Source of the DNA: Feifania hominis | Lineage (GTDB): Bacteria > Bacillota > Clostridia > Oscillospirales > Feifaniaceae | Assembly (NCBI RefSeq): GCF_014384765.1 | Contig: NZ_JACRSP010000005.1 | Span: 62,001-126,000, forward strand | Reading direction: 5' to 3' | Length of the DNA stretch: 64,000 nt | Position numbers and translations under genes: made by a program | Shown here: piece by piece, positions 1-7,924 of the stretch | Position numbering within the stretch: the first letter of the stretch is position 1 | Layout of the letters: every line of letters begins with the position of its first letter | The notes under the pieces: model-generated | Databases searched by the model: none | What the model was told of the DNA's origin: nothing | What the model saw: only the letters and a program-made list of their open reading frames with translations

Positions 1-429
1 GTCAACGGCTGGCTCTACGGCTACACCTACGACGGCCCCGCCGGCCAGGCGGACGATTTTTTTCACACGGTCATCGCCGCTGTGGAATACGAGAACCCGC
101 CGGAAAAGCGCTACATTCAGCCCTACCGCGACCCCTCCCAGCCGCCGCGTCCCGACCCGGTGCCTCAGCCGAGAACCGGCAATGACAGCCCGTCTGCCGT
201 GGGTGGGGCCGCGGTGATCATCGTGGCGGGCGCCACTTTTCTCGCTGTGGGCATTGGCAAGGTATCCAGAAACCCGCAGCAGAGTCAGCCGGAACGCACA
301 CAGGAGCGGGTTCGGCCTCTTCCGGCGGGGAAGCCGCTCGAGAAATCTCTCTGCGAGAGCATCTATGAGGACCTGATGCGCGGCGAGATCGTCACCCTGG
401 AACTGGTGGAGGAGAAAGTCCCCAAGTGA
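1..429 (+). CDS. C-terminal part of an unrecognised membrane protein (5' end outside window)
   Basis: The reading frame is open from the first base, so this is the 3' end of a longer gene; the GTG at 82 is probably internal. The visible 142 residues are an ordinary N-terminal stretch, a Pro/Arg-rich linker (about residues 45-65), one hydrophobic segment (AAVIIVAGATFLAVGIG) and a charged tail ending in EEKVPK. A membrane anchor with a cytoplasmic or surface tail is likely. I recognise no family. A symmetrical terminator follows, so the gene ends its transcript and converges with mfd. Confidence 0.6.
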   Translation, partial: VNGWLYGYTYDGPAGQADDFFHTVIAAVEYENPPEKRYIQPYRDPSQPPRPDPVPQPRTGNDSPSAVGGAAVIIVAGATFLAVGIGKVSRNPQQSQPERTQERVRPLPAGKPLEKSLCESIYEDLMRGEIVTLELVEEKVPK

Positions 430-464
430 AAAGCGGGCTTGCCCCGCGGCAACCCAGAAGAATA

Positions 465-496
465 AGAGAGCCGCCAGAGGCGGCTCTCTCTATTTT
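465..496. terminator. Bidirectional terminator between convergent genes
   Basis: An 11-bp perfect stem, AGAGAGCCGCC / GGCGGCTCTCT with loop AGA, sits between two convergent stop codons. A short T-rich tract (TATTTT) follows on the plus strand. On the minus strand the stem lies directly behind the mfd stop. Confidence 0.75.
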
Positions 497-3400
497 GTCT
501 GTGGGGCGGCATCCCTCTGCTCGCCGACGGCGAGCAGAAGAGCGCGCAGCTGTTCGACCGGGCTCTGCTTCGGGTCGACCTTGAGCGAGAGATAGGGCTT
601 TTCGCCCGCGCTGTAGAGAAGCCGGCCGCGGTACTGCGCGGCGAGCGCCGCGACCGCGGGCAGAGGGATGTGGGTCGCGTCCACAAGGATGACGCTGCCC
701 TTCTGCGAGATGTCCGCAATGCGCAGATTGGTCGCGAGATTCCGCAGCAGCGAGATGTCGCAGAGGTTGAGCACCGGCTTTGGAATCTCGCCGAAGCGGT
801 CGCAGAACTCGTCGAGTAGGTCGTCGTAGTCCTCCCGGGTCTCGATGGCGGCGATCTTCTTGTACATGTCGATGCGCACCTCGCCGCTGCTGACATACTC
901 CTCGGGGATGTGCGCGTCGATGAAGATGTCGACCGCGCACTCCTCCACCGGCGCGTCGAGAAGCCCCTTCTGCATGCGCACGGCCTCGTCGAGCAGCTTG
1001 ACATAGAGGTCATAGCCCACCGACTCCATGTGGCCGTGCTGCTGCGCGCCGAGCACATTGCCTGCCCCGCGGATCTCGAGGTCGCGCAGCGCGATCTTGA
1101 AGCCCGAGCCGAACTCCGTGAACTCCCGTATGGTCGACAGGCGCTTGGTCGCGTCCTCGCTGAGGGCGCGGCCGCGGCGGTAGGTCAGATAGGCCACCGC
1201 CCGCCGGTGGGAGCGCCCCACCCGCCCGCGGATCTGGTAGAGCTGCGCAAGGCCGAGCTTGTCGGCGTCCTCAATGATGAGGGTGTTGGCGTTGGGCACG
1301 TCGATGCCGGTCTCGATGATGGTGGTGCAGACGAGCACGTCGATCTCGCCCGCGACCACGTCCCGCCAGATGTCGGAAAGCTCGCTCTCCGACATCTTGC
1401 CGTGTGCCACCGCCACCGCGGCGTCGGGCAGCAGCTCCTGGAGCTTTGCCGCCGTGCGCGTGATGGAGTCGACGCGGTTGTGCAGATAGAAGACCTGTCC
1501 CCCGCGGCGCAGCTCGCGCCGGATGGCCTCGACGATGACGCCGAGCTCGTGCTCGATGACATAGGTCTGCACCGGAACACGGTCGTGGGGCGGCTCCTCG
1601 ATGAGCGACATGTCGCGGATGCCCGAGAGGGCCATGTTGAGTGTGCGCGGGATGGGGGTCGCCGTGAGGGTGAGCGCGTCCACGCGCTTGGTCAGCTCCT
1701 TGAGGCGCTCCTTGTGGGTCACGCCGAAGCGCTGCTCCTCGTCGATGATGACGAGCCCGAGGTCGCGGAACGTCACGTCCTTTTGAATCAGGCGATGGGT
1801 GCCCACCACAATGTCAAGCTCGCCGTTTTGCAGCTTTCGGATGATCTCGCGCTGCTGCTTCGGCGTGCGGAAGCGGCAGAGCACATCCACCCGGATGGGA
1901 TAGTCCTCAAAGCGCTTTAAAATGGTCTCGTAGTGCTGCCAGGCGAGAATGGTCGTCGGCACGAGAAGCGCCACCTGCTTGCTGTCGTTGACCGCCTTGA
2001 ACGCGGCGCGCAGCGCGACCTCGGTCTTGCCGAAGCCCACGTCGCCGCAGAGCAGCCGGTCCATCGGCGCGGAGCTCTCCATGTCGGCCTTGATCTCGCG
2101 CACACAGCGAAGCTGATCCTCGGTCTCCTCGTAGGGGAAGCGGTCCTCAAACTCCCGCTGCCAGGGCGAGTCGGGCGAGTAGGCGAAGCCCTCGATTCTG
2201 CGGCGGATGCTGTAGAGCGAGATGAGCTCCTTTGCCATGTCGGCGACCGCCGCGCGCACGCGGGACTTGGTCTTCTGCCAGTCGCCGCCGCCCATCTTGT
2301 TGAGGCGCACCCTGGCCCCGTCGCCCGCCGAGACGTACTTCGACAGCAGATCGAGCTGGTTTGCGGGCACATAGAGAATGTCCTCGCCCGCGTATTTGAT
2401 TTTGATGTAGTCCTTGGTCACGCCCTCGACGGTGAGCTTGTTGATGCCCATGTACTGGCCGATGCCGTAGCTGACGTGCACGACAAAGTCGCCGATTTTG
2501 AGATCGGCGTAGGTGCGGATCTTTTCGCCCATGCGCTTGGTCTGCCGCCGCTTTTTGACGGGCGCGGCCCGGTCGCCGTCGGTGAGCAGCACCGCGCCGC
2601 ACTCGGCGAGCTCGCACCCCTCGAAGAGCCGCCCGACCACGATGCGGACTGTGCGCTGCGGCAGATCGTCATCCCCCGTGGTCGAGCAGGAGACGTGGTT
2701 TCGCGAGAGCAGCTCGAGCAGATTCTCCGCCCGGCGCTCGCCGGGGGTGAACAGAAACACCGTCTGCCCCTGCGAGAGCCGCTCGCGCAGCTCGCCGAGC
2801 AGAAGCTCGAGAGAGGTTCCCACCGGCGGAATTGAGCGGCCGGTGTGGGCGAGCAGCGTCTTCGGCGCAATGGTGTAATTCGAGTGAGGCAGCGCATCGA
2901 GATAGAGGATGTCCCGCCCGGAGAGAGCGCCCCAGAGCTCAGAGGGCTCGAGGGCGAATTTGGTGTTGTGGCGCGTGAGCGTGCCCTGCTCGAGCAGGAC
3001 TTTCACATCCTCGTGTAGCAGCGACTGGGCATTTTTGAGCTTGTCGCGCACCGCGCGCTCCTCGCTGACGACGACGAGATACTGCTCCCCGAGGTAATCG
3101 AGCAGCGTCGATGGCTCGTCGTACACGAGCGGAAAGTAGCGGTCGGGAAAGGTGAGAAGCCCGCCGTTTTGAAGCTGCTCGCGGTCGGCGAGCATGGTCT
3201 CGAGCGCGGTCTTTGACGCCTCGTCCTGCCGGCGGCGCAGCGAGGAGATCACCTTGCCGAGCCGCTCGATGAGCCGCTCGCGAAGCGGCTCGGTGAGCAG
3301 ATTTTCGCGCGCAGGAGGGATGACGAGCGGCTCGCTTCGGTTCGCGATGCGCCGCTGGGTCACGGGGTCAAACTCGCCCATCGAGTCGATCTCGTCGCCG

Positions 3401-3987
3401 AAGAACTCGATGCGCACCGGGTTCTGGCAGGTGGGAGGGAACACGTCGAGAATGCCGCCGCGCCGGGCGAACTGGCCCGTGCCCTCGATGAGCTCCGCGC
3501 GGCGGTAACCGAGCGCGACCAGTCGCTCAACCACGTCCTCGATCTCGTGGGGCGTGTCGTAGCCGAGCGTGAAGCCGAGCTCATCGAGCAGCCCCCGCCC
3601 GAGAGTGAACTGCCCGAGCGCGTCCGGCGTCGTGACGACAGCGCGCACCTGCCCCTGCGCGATGGCCGACAGCGCGCCAATGCGCTCGTTGCCCCAGTCG
3701 TGGCTGAGGCTGTCCACCCTGGCGAAGTTGAAGTCGCGGTAGGGGAACTGGCAGACGCCCTCGCCGAAGAGGGCCGCGAGCTGTTCGGCGGCCTGAGCCG
3801 CCTCGCTGTCGCCGGCGGCGAGGTAGAGCAGCGGCCGCCCGAGCCGCACGGACAGCGAAAAGCCGAGGTACAGCTTCTGTACCCCGGTGATGCCGGTCAC
3901 GGCGACGGGCACGCGCCCCTCGCCGAGCGCGTCACAGATCGCTTCGACGCGCGGCGTTTTGAGATAGGGTTTGTAGGGAGAAATCAT
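490..3987 (-). CDS. mfd: Transcription-repair coupling factor Mfd
   Basis: Mfd is an ATP-dependent DNA translocase that removes RNA polymerase stalled at lesions and recruits UvrA. The 1165-residue product has the usual size. Seen in order: a UvrB-like N-terminal module; a CarD-like polymerase-interacting domain beginning IGDFVVHVSYGIGQYMGI; a RecG-like motor with Walker A GDVGFGKTE (Lys654), DEEQ box (Asp749-Gln752) and the TATPIPRTLNMA motif; a second helicase lobe with QIRGRVGRS; and a C-terminal TRCF domain. The frame is open 51 codons further upstream, but MISPYKPYL at 3987 starts the conserved protein. The SD is weak (AGGAAAGG lies about 38 nt away), so the start is the least certain part. 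The stop is TAG. Confidence 0.96.
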   Translation of the reverse strand: MISPYKPYLKTPRVEAICDALGEGRVPVAVTGITGVQKLYLGFSLSVRLGRPLLYLAAGDSEAAQAAEQLAALFGEGVCQFPYRDFNFARVDSLSHDWGNERIGALSAIAQGQVRAVVTTPDALGQFTLGRGLLDELGFTLGYDTPHEIEDVVERLVALGYRRAELIEGTGQFARRGGILDVFPPTCQNPVRIEFFGDEIDSMGEFDPVTQRRIANRSEPLVIPPARENLLTEPLRERLIERLGKVISSLRRRQDEASKTALETMLADREQLQNGGLLTFPDRYFPLVYDEPSTLLDYLGEQYLVVVSEERAVRDKLKNAQSLLHEDVKVLLEQGTLTRHNTKFALEPSELWGALSGRDILYLDALPHSNYTIAPKTLLAHTGRSIPPVGTSLELLLGELRERLSQGQTVFLFTPGERRAENLLELLSRNHVSCSTTGDDDLPQRTVRIVVGRLFEGCELAECGAVLLTDGDRAAPVKKRRQTKRMGEKIRTYADLKIGDFVVHVSYGIGQYMGINKLTVEGVTKDYIKIKYAGEDILYVPANQLDLLSKYVSAGDGARVRLNKMGGGDWQKTKSRVRAAVADMAKELISLYSIRRRIEGFAYSPDSPWQREFEDRFPYEETEDQLRCVREIKADMESSAPMDRLLCGDVGFGKTEVALRAAFKAVNDSKQVALLVPTTILAWQHYETILKRFEDYPIRVDVLCRFRTPKQQREIIRKLQNGELDIVVGTHRLIQKDVTFRDLGLVIIDEEQRFGVTHKERLKELTKRVDALTLTATPIPRTLNMALSGIRDMSLIEEPPHDRVPVQTYVIEHELGVIVEAIRRELRRGGQVFYLHNRVDSITRTAAKLQELLPDAAVAVAHGKMSESELSDIWRDVVAGEIDVLVCTTIIETGIDVPNANTLIIEDADKLGLAQLYQIRGRVGRSHRRAVAYLTYRRGRALSEDATKRLSTIREFTEFGSGFKIALRDLEIRGAGNVLGAQQHGHMESVGYDLYVKLLDEAVRMQKGLLDAPVEECAVDIFIDAHIPEEYVSSGEVRIDMYKKIAAIETREDYDDLLDEFCDRFGEIPKPVLNLCDISLLRNLATNLRIADISQKGSVILVDATHIPLPAVAALAAQYRGRLLYSAGEKPYLSLKVDPKQSPVEQLRALLLAVGEQRDAAPQTK

Positions 3988-4132
3988 AGTGTGTTCCAAA
4001 GCGGTGTTTTCGCTTCGCTTTGGGTTCCTTTCCTGTTGGTATGTGCGCCGGGCCCGGTAAAACCGTGACCCGACTTCGCTGAATCGGCGGATTGGTTGAT
4101 GGGATTTCGCTCCCGGGGAGAGGGGGGGCCTC

Positions 4133-4550
4133 GCTGTCACTTCGGTGACGGCTGGACGCCGGGGGAGTGCCTACGGGGAGCGGGATATGGCTTTGCTGTC
4201 GCTTTGGCGGCGGTCAGACGCCAGGGAAACGGGTGGAGCTTTGCTGTTACTTTGGTGTTGGCAAAGCCTCGGCTATGTGGTGGCGAGGTCTTCGGTTCGC
4301 CTAACGGGGAGATGTTACTTTCTCGCGTGAGAAAGTAACCAAAGAACGCAGGGGGGAGGTTCCGATTCCTCCCCCCTTTGAACCCCCTACACAAACGGCC
4401 AGTGGGTCAGTGACCCCTGGACCCCGTGGAGCTTTCACTCCCGGGGATGGAGGGGGATGGCTTTGCCGTCGCTTCAATCGTGGCGAAACGTCGGGGATTT
4501 ACTCATGGGAAGCGAGGTAGGTTTAGCTGCCGCTTCAGCGGCGGCTAAAC
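4133..4550. repeat. Non-coding region with degenerate hairpin repeats
   Basis: The 570 bp between mfd and pth carry no convincing gene. They hold about five degenerate copies of a motif of the form GCTTTGCTGTCGCTTTGGCGGC, near 4133, 4191, 4235, 4459 and 4525. Each can fold on itself; examples are GCTGTCAC-TTCG-GTGACGGC (4133-4152) and a 13-bp stem GTTTAGCTGCCGC / GCGGCGGCTAAAC (4521-4550). Two other strong inverted repeats lie between: GTTACTTTCTC / GAGAAAGTAAC (4314-4339) and GGGGGGAGG / CCTCCCCCC followed by TTT (4351-4379). The last stem lies just beyond the pth stop and may help end that transcript. Confidence 0.55.
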
Positions 4551-4559
4551 GCCGCCGGT

Positions 4560-5174
4560 TTAGCTGTTGTAGCGGTTCATGGCCTCGGCGGGGCTGCCCT
4601 CAACGAGCAGCTCGCAGGCGCGCCCCGCACGCTCGAGGGCGTCCTCCCACTGGGGAAAGTCCTCGCGCGCCACCGTGCCGAGCACCCAGTCGGCGAGATC
4701 CATCTCCGGGTGCGGGCGGTCGCCCACGCCGATCTTGACCCGCGGAAACTGGTCGCTTCTGATGTGATAGAGAATGGACTTGATGCCGTTGTGGCCGCCG
4801 TCGCTGCCGCGCAGGCGCACGCGCAGCCGCCCCGGGGGCAGCGAGATATCGTCAAAGAGCACGATCAGCCGCTCGGGGGGCACCTTGTAGAAGTCGAGCA
4901 CCTCGCGCAGACACTCGCCGCTGTTGTTCATAAAGGTCTGGGGCTTGACGAGCAGCACCTGCCGCCCCGCGATCTCGCCGCGGCCGAGTAGCCCGCGGAA
5001 TTTCAGGCGCGTCACGTCGATGCGGTGGCGCGCCGCGAGACGGTCGAGCGCGAGAAAACCCGCGTTGTGGCGGGTGCGCTCGTACTTCGGGCCGGGGTTG
5101 CCGAGCCCGGCGATCACCCACTCGACCGCGGACGAATCGGAAAAGGTCTTTTTTCTTCGGGCAAACAGAGCCAT
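4560..5174 (-). CDS. pth: Peptidyl-tRNA hydrolase
   Basis: Pth releases peptides from peptidyl-tRNA that drops off ribosomes and acts in the cytosol. The 204-residue product carries the family signature GLGNPGPKYERTRHNAGF (catalytic His in RHN), the KPQTFMNNSGE segment and LFDDISLPPGRLRVR with the catalytic Asp, then GSDGGHNGIKS. The start at 5174 has GGAGG about 4 nt upstream; a longer open frame to 5222 would run into the prs terminator hairpin, so I reject it. The glmU-prs-pth-mfd order is typical of Bacillota. Confidence 0.96.
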   Translation of the reverse strand: MALFARRKKTFSDSSAVEWVIAGLGNPGPKYERTRHNAGFLALDRLAARHRIDVTRLKFRGLLGRGEIAGRQVLLVKPQTFMNNSGECLREVLDFYKVPPERLIVLFDDISLPPGRLRVRLRGSDGGHNGIKSILYHIRSDQFPRVKIGVGDRPHPEMDLADWVLGTVAREDFPQWEDALERAGRACELLVEGSPAEAMNRYNS

Positions 5175-5183
5175 ACTTCCTCC

Positions 5184-5217
5184 AAAAACGATGGTCAGAG
5201 AGCGTCTCTCTGACCAT
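5184..5217 (-). terminator. Rho-independent terminator after prs
   Basis: On the minus strand an 11-bp perfect stem (ATGGTCAGAGA / TCTCTGACCAT, 5-nt loop) is followed by CGTTTTT. It lies 30 nt past the prs stop and just upstream of the pth SD. pth is therefore expressed by read-through or from a promoter of its own that I could not place. Confidence 0.85.
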
Positions 5218-5246
5218 AGCACACATCCGGTATCAAATAAGGTCGA

Positions 5247-6206
5247 TTATGCAAACAGGGTCGAGACGGGAAGCTCCTCGTAGATGCGCTCGATGGCCTC
5301 GGCGAAGACGGGCGCCACCGGCAGAACCGTGATCTTGTCGCAGGCCTTCTCCTCGCCGAGCGGGATGGTGTCGAGCAGCACGAGCTCCTTGATGACGCTG
5401 TTCTCGATGCGCTCGATCGCGGGGCCGGAGAGCACGCCGTGGGTCGCGCAGGCATAGACCTCTTTCGCGCCGCCCTTTTCGACGAGGGCGTTGGCGGAGT
5501 TGGTGAGGGTGCCGGCGGTGTCGACCATGTCGTCGACGAGAATGACGGTCTTGTCGCGCACGTCGCCGATGATGTTCATGACCTCCGAGACGTTGGCTTT
5601 CGGGCGGCGCTTCTCGACAATGGCGAGGGGCAGATCCATCTTCTCGGCAAACTTGCGCGAGCGGGTGACGGCGCCGAGATCCGGGGCGCTGACCACGATG
5701 TTCGACAGGTCCTTGCCGAATTTCTTCATGAAGTAGGGCATCAGAATCGGCACGCCCTGCAGATTGTCCACCGGGATGTCAAAGAAGCCCTGAATCTGGG
5801 GCGCGTGCAGGTCCATGGTGAGAACCCGGTCGGCCCCCGCCTTGGAGAGGATGTTCGCCACCAGCTTTGCGGAGATCGGGTCGCGGGCCTTGGCCTTGCG
5901 GTCCTGGCGCGCGTAGCCGAAGTAGGGGATGACCGCCGTCACGCGGCCCGCCGAGGCGCGCTTGCAGGCGTCGATCATGATGAGAATCTCCATGAGGTTG
6001 TTGTTGACCGGCTTGCAGGTGGACTGCACCACGAAGACGTCCGATCCGCGCACCGACTCCTTGATGGAGACGCTGGTCTCGCCGTCCGAGAAGATGCCGA
6101 CCTCGTTCTCGCCGAGGTCCATGCCGAGCTCGGTGGCAATGTGTTTTGCAAGCTGGGGATGGGCGTTGCCGGTGAAGATTTTGATCTCCTTGCCTCGATT
6201 GATCAT
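5247..6206 (-). CDS. prs: Ribose-phosphate pyrophosphokinase (PRPP synthetase)
   Basis: Makes PRPP from ribose 5-phosphate and ATP for nucleotide, histidine and tryptophan synthesis. The 319-residue product is full length for class I. It shows FSDGETSVSI near the N-terminus, the ATP-loop region IPYFGYARQDRK, the Mg/PRPP motif in RVLTMDLHAPQIQGFFDIP, and the PRPP loop VILVDDMVDTAGT. The SD AGGAGG precedes the start. Its ATG overlaps the glmU stop by 4 nt, so the two are translationally coupled. Confidence 0.97.
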   Translation of the reverse strand: MINRGKEIKIFTGNAHPQLAKHIATELGMDLGENEVGIFSDGETSVSIKESVRGSDVFVVQSTCKPVNNNLMEILIMIDACKRASAGRVTAVIPYFGYARQDRKAKARDPISAKLVANILSKAGADRVLTMDLHAPQIQGFFDIPVDNLQGVPILMPYFMKKFGKDLSNIVVSAPDLGAVTRSRKFAEKMDLPLAIVEKRRPKANVSEVMNIIGDVRDKTVILVDDMVDTAGTLTNSANALVEKGGAKEVYACATHGVLSGPAIERIENSVIKELVLLDTIPLGEEKACDKITVLPVAPVFAEAIERIYEELPVSTLFA

Positions 6207-7585
6207 CTGTTTTTCTCCTCCTGTTTTTTGACCCAGTTTTCTTTGTTGATCTGCCGCGCGCGCGCGATGGCGAGCGCATATTCGGGGACGTCGCCGGTGA
6301 TGGTCGAGCCGGCGGCGATGTAGGTGTTGTCCGCCACCGTGACCGGGGCGACGAGATTGGTGTTGCAGCCGACGAACACATGGTCGCCGATGGTGGTGCG
6401 GTGCTTGGCGCTGCCGTCGTAGTTGACCGTGACCGTGCCGCAGCCGAAGTTGACATGGCCGCCGCAGTCGGTGTCGCCGACGTAGGTCAGATGGGCGACG
6501 CTCGTGCGCTCGCCCACGGTGGAATTTTTGATCTCGACAAAGTTGCCGATCTTGACGTTCTGTGCGAGGTGGGAATTCGGCCGCAGCTGGGAGAACGGGC
6601 CGATGGTCGTGCCGCTGCCGACGCTGCTCTGCAAAATGTGGCTTGCGTTGACGCGCACCCCGTCGCCGAGGCGCGAATCCACGATGTAGGCGTCCGGTCC
6701 GAGCACGCAGTCCTCCCCGATGACGCAGGCGCCCTCGATGACGGTGCCCTTTTTGACAACGGTGTCGCGGCCGATGACCGCGTCGGGCGAGACGCTCACG
6801 CCGCTGATGTCCTCAAATTCAACTCCCTCGGCCATGAGCCGGTCGATCACCCGCCGCCGGGCGAGGCCGGTCAGCTCCAGAAGCTGCGCGCGGGTGTTCG
6901 CGCCCATGATCTCGGCGGGGTCCTCAACCGTGTAGGCCGACACCCGCCGCCCCGCGGCGCGCAGAAGTCCCACCGCGTCGGTGAGATAGTATTCGTTCTG
7001 GCTGTTCTTCGGCTCGATGCGATCAAGCACGTCGAGCAGAGCCGCGGTCTCAAACCAGTAGGCCCCGGCGTTGATCTCGCAGATGGCGAGCTCCTCCGGC
7101 GAGGCGTCGCGCTGCTCGACGATCTTCTCCACCGCCCCGTCCGCGCCCTTGACGATGCGGCCGTAGCCGAACGGGTCCGGCAGGCAGGCGGTGAAGAGAG
7201 TGGCGGCGCTGCCCGAGCGCAGATGCCCGTCGAGGGCGGCCGAGATCGTGCGGGCCGTCAGCAGCGGGCAGTCGCCCGAGAGAATCAGCGTGTGGGCGCC
7301 GCCGTGAGAGCGAAGAAAATCCCGCGCCATCATGATGGCGTGGGCGGTTCCCCTCTGTTCGGGCTGGTCGGCAAAGTGAAGCCCCGCGCCCTCGTAGTGG
7401 GCGCGCACGGCCTGCGCCTGGTGGCCGACGACCAGGCAGACCTCGCCTGCGCCCGCCTCGCGGGCGGCGCCGACGACCCAGTCGCACATGGGTCGGCCGA
7501 GCACCTTGAGCAGCACTTTCGGGTGTTTGGATTTCATGCGGGTCCCCTGGCCCGCGGCCATGATGACACAGCAGATATTGTCCAT
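6203..7585 (-). CDS. glmU: Bifunctional GlmU: GlcN-1-P acetyltransferase / GlcNAc-1-P uridylyltransferase
   Basis: Makes UDP-GlcNAc, the precursor of peptidoglycan and wall polymers. The N-terminal pyrophosphorylase domain (about 1-230) has the nucleotide motif MAAGQGTRMKSKHPKVL; the rest is a left-handed beta-helix acyltransferase with hexapeptide repeats and the active-site segments NFVEIKNSTVGE, HLTYVGD and NYDG. The 460-residue length is standard. The start has a G-rich SD (AAGGGGGA). A sigma-A-type promoter lies about 55 nt upstream. Co-transcribed with prs. Confidence 0.96.
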   Translation of the reverse strand: MDNICCVIMAAGQGTRMKSKHPKVLLKVLGRPMCDWVVGAAREAGAGEVCLVVGHQAQAVRAHYEGAGLHFADQPEQRGTAHAIMMARDFLRSHGGAHTLILSGDCPLLTARTISAALDGHLRSGSAATLFTACLPDPFGYGRIVKGADGAVEKIVEQRDASPEELAICEINAGAYWFETAALLDVLDRIEPKNSQNEYYLTDAVGLLRAAGRRVSAYTVEDPAEIMGANTRAQLLELTGLARRRVIDRLMAEGVEFEDISGVSVSPDAVIGRDTVVKKGTVIEGACVIGEDCVLGPDAYIVDSRLGDGVRVNASHILQSSVGSGTTIGPFSQLRPNSHLAQNVKIGNFVEIKNSTVGERTSVAHLTYVGDTDCGGHVNFGCGTVTVNYDGSAKHRTTIGDHVFVGCNTNLVAPVTVADNTYIAAGSTITGDVPEYALAIARARQINKENWVKKQEEKNR

Positions 7586-7636
7586 GGGAGACGGTCCCCC
7601 TTTGTCTGATAGTTGCTCATTTCATACCTATTCAAT

Positions 7637-7665
7637 ATTATCTCTGAAACAGACCGGTTTTTCAA
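7637..7665 (-). promoter_or_regulatory. Promoter of glmU-prs
   Basis: Minus strand: -35 TTGAAA (7660-7665), 17-bp spacer, -10 GATAAT (7637-7642). Five of six bases match consensus in each box. Confidence 0.6.
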
Positions 7666-7736
7666 TAGGCATTTCACAGAAATCTCTCCAACGCCCCAAG
7701 CAAGGCGACAAATGATCCCAAGCGAGGTCAGCAACA

Positions 7737-7845
7737 GGGTCCCCACGGGAACTGTAGTTCGCATGAGTGAGCGTGTAACGCGAACTGGAGCGCCACCGCA
7801 CATACAAATAAACGGGGTCCCCCGGGAACTATAGTTCCCGGGGGG
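7737..7845. repeat. Dispersed structured repeat, copy between glmU and proS
   Basis: Two hairpin modules in tandem. The first, CCCCACGGGAACTGTAGTTC, is followed by GAGTGAGCGTGTAACGCGAACTGG-type sequence; the second begins AAATAAACGGGG and ends in a 26-bp perfect palindrome (7819-7844) with arms CCCCCGGGAACTA and TAGTTCCCGGGGG. The order and spacer wording match the tandem units at 55124-55380, where the hairpin instead reads CACCGAAACT-GT-AGTTTCGGTG. It lies just upstream of the proS promoter. Confidence 0.7.
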
Positions 7846-7849
7846 AAGA

Positions 7850-7877
7850 TTGACAAAAGTGCACAATATTATATAAT
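7850..7877 (+). promoter_or_regulatory. Promoter of proS
   Basis: -35 TTGACA (7850-7855), 16-bp spacer, -10 TATAAT (7872-7877): both boxes perfect. It lies 47 nt before the ATG. I see no T-box element between promoter and start. Confidence 0.85.
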
Positions 7878-7924
7878 AAATAGGTCTAATCACAACAAAA
7901 CGACTGTTATTCGGAGTGAGCGCT

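Noticed and set aside
910..2835. Long plus-strand open frames opposite mfd
   Set aside because: They are antisense shadows of a GC-rich gene; no SD, no recognisable domain, and the minus strand encodes a full Mfd.
4137..4394. 85-codon minus-strand frame between mfd and pth
   Set aside because: Overlaps the hairpin repeats; contains text of the repeat palindrome and has no SD. Such frames are common spurious calls in repeat gaps.
5439..7609. Plus-strand open frames of 294 and 409 codons opposite prs and glmU
   Set aside because: Shadow frames: Asp/Val/His/Arg-rich text typical of antisense GC-rich coding, with intact conserved proteins on the other strand.
7586..7924. T-box or riboswitch upstream of proS
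   Set aside because: The promoter lies only 47 nt before the start, too little space; the upstream structure is the dispersed repeat.
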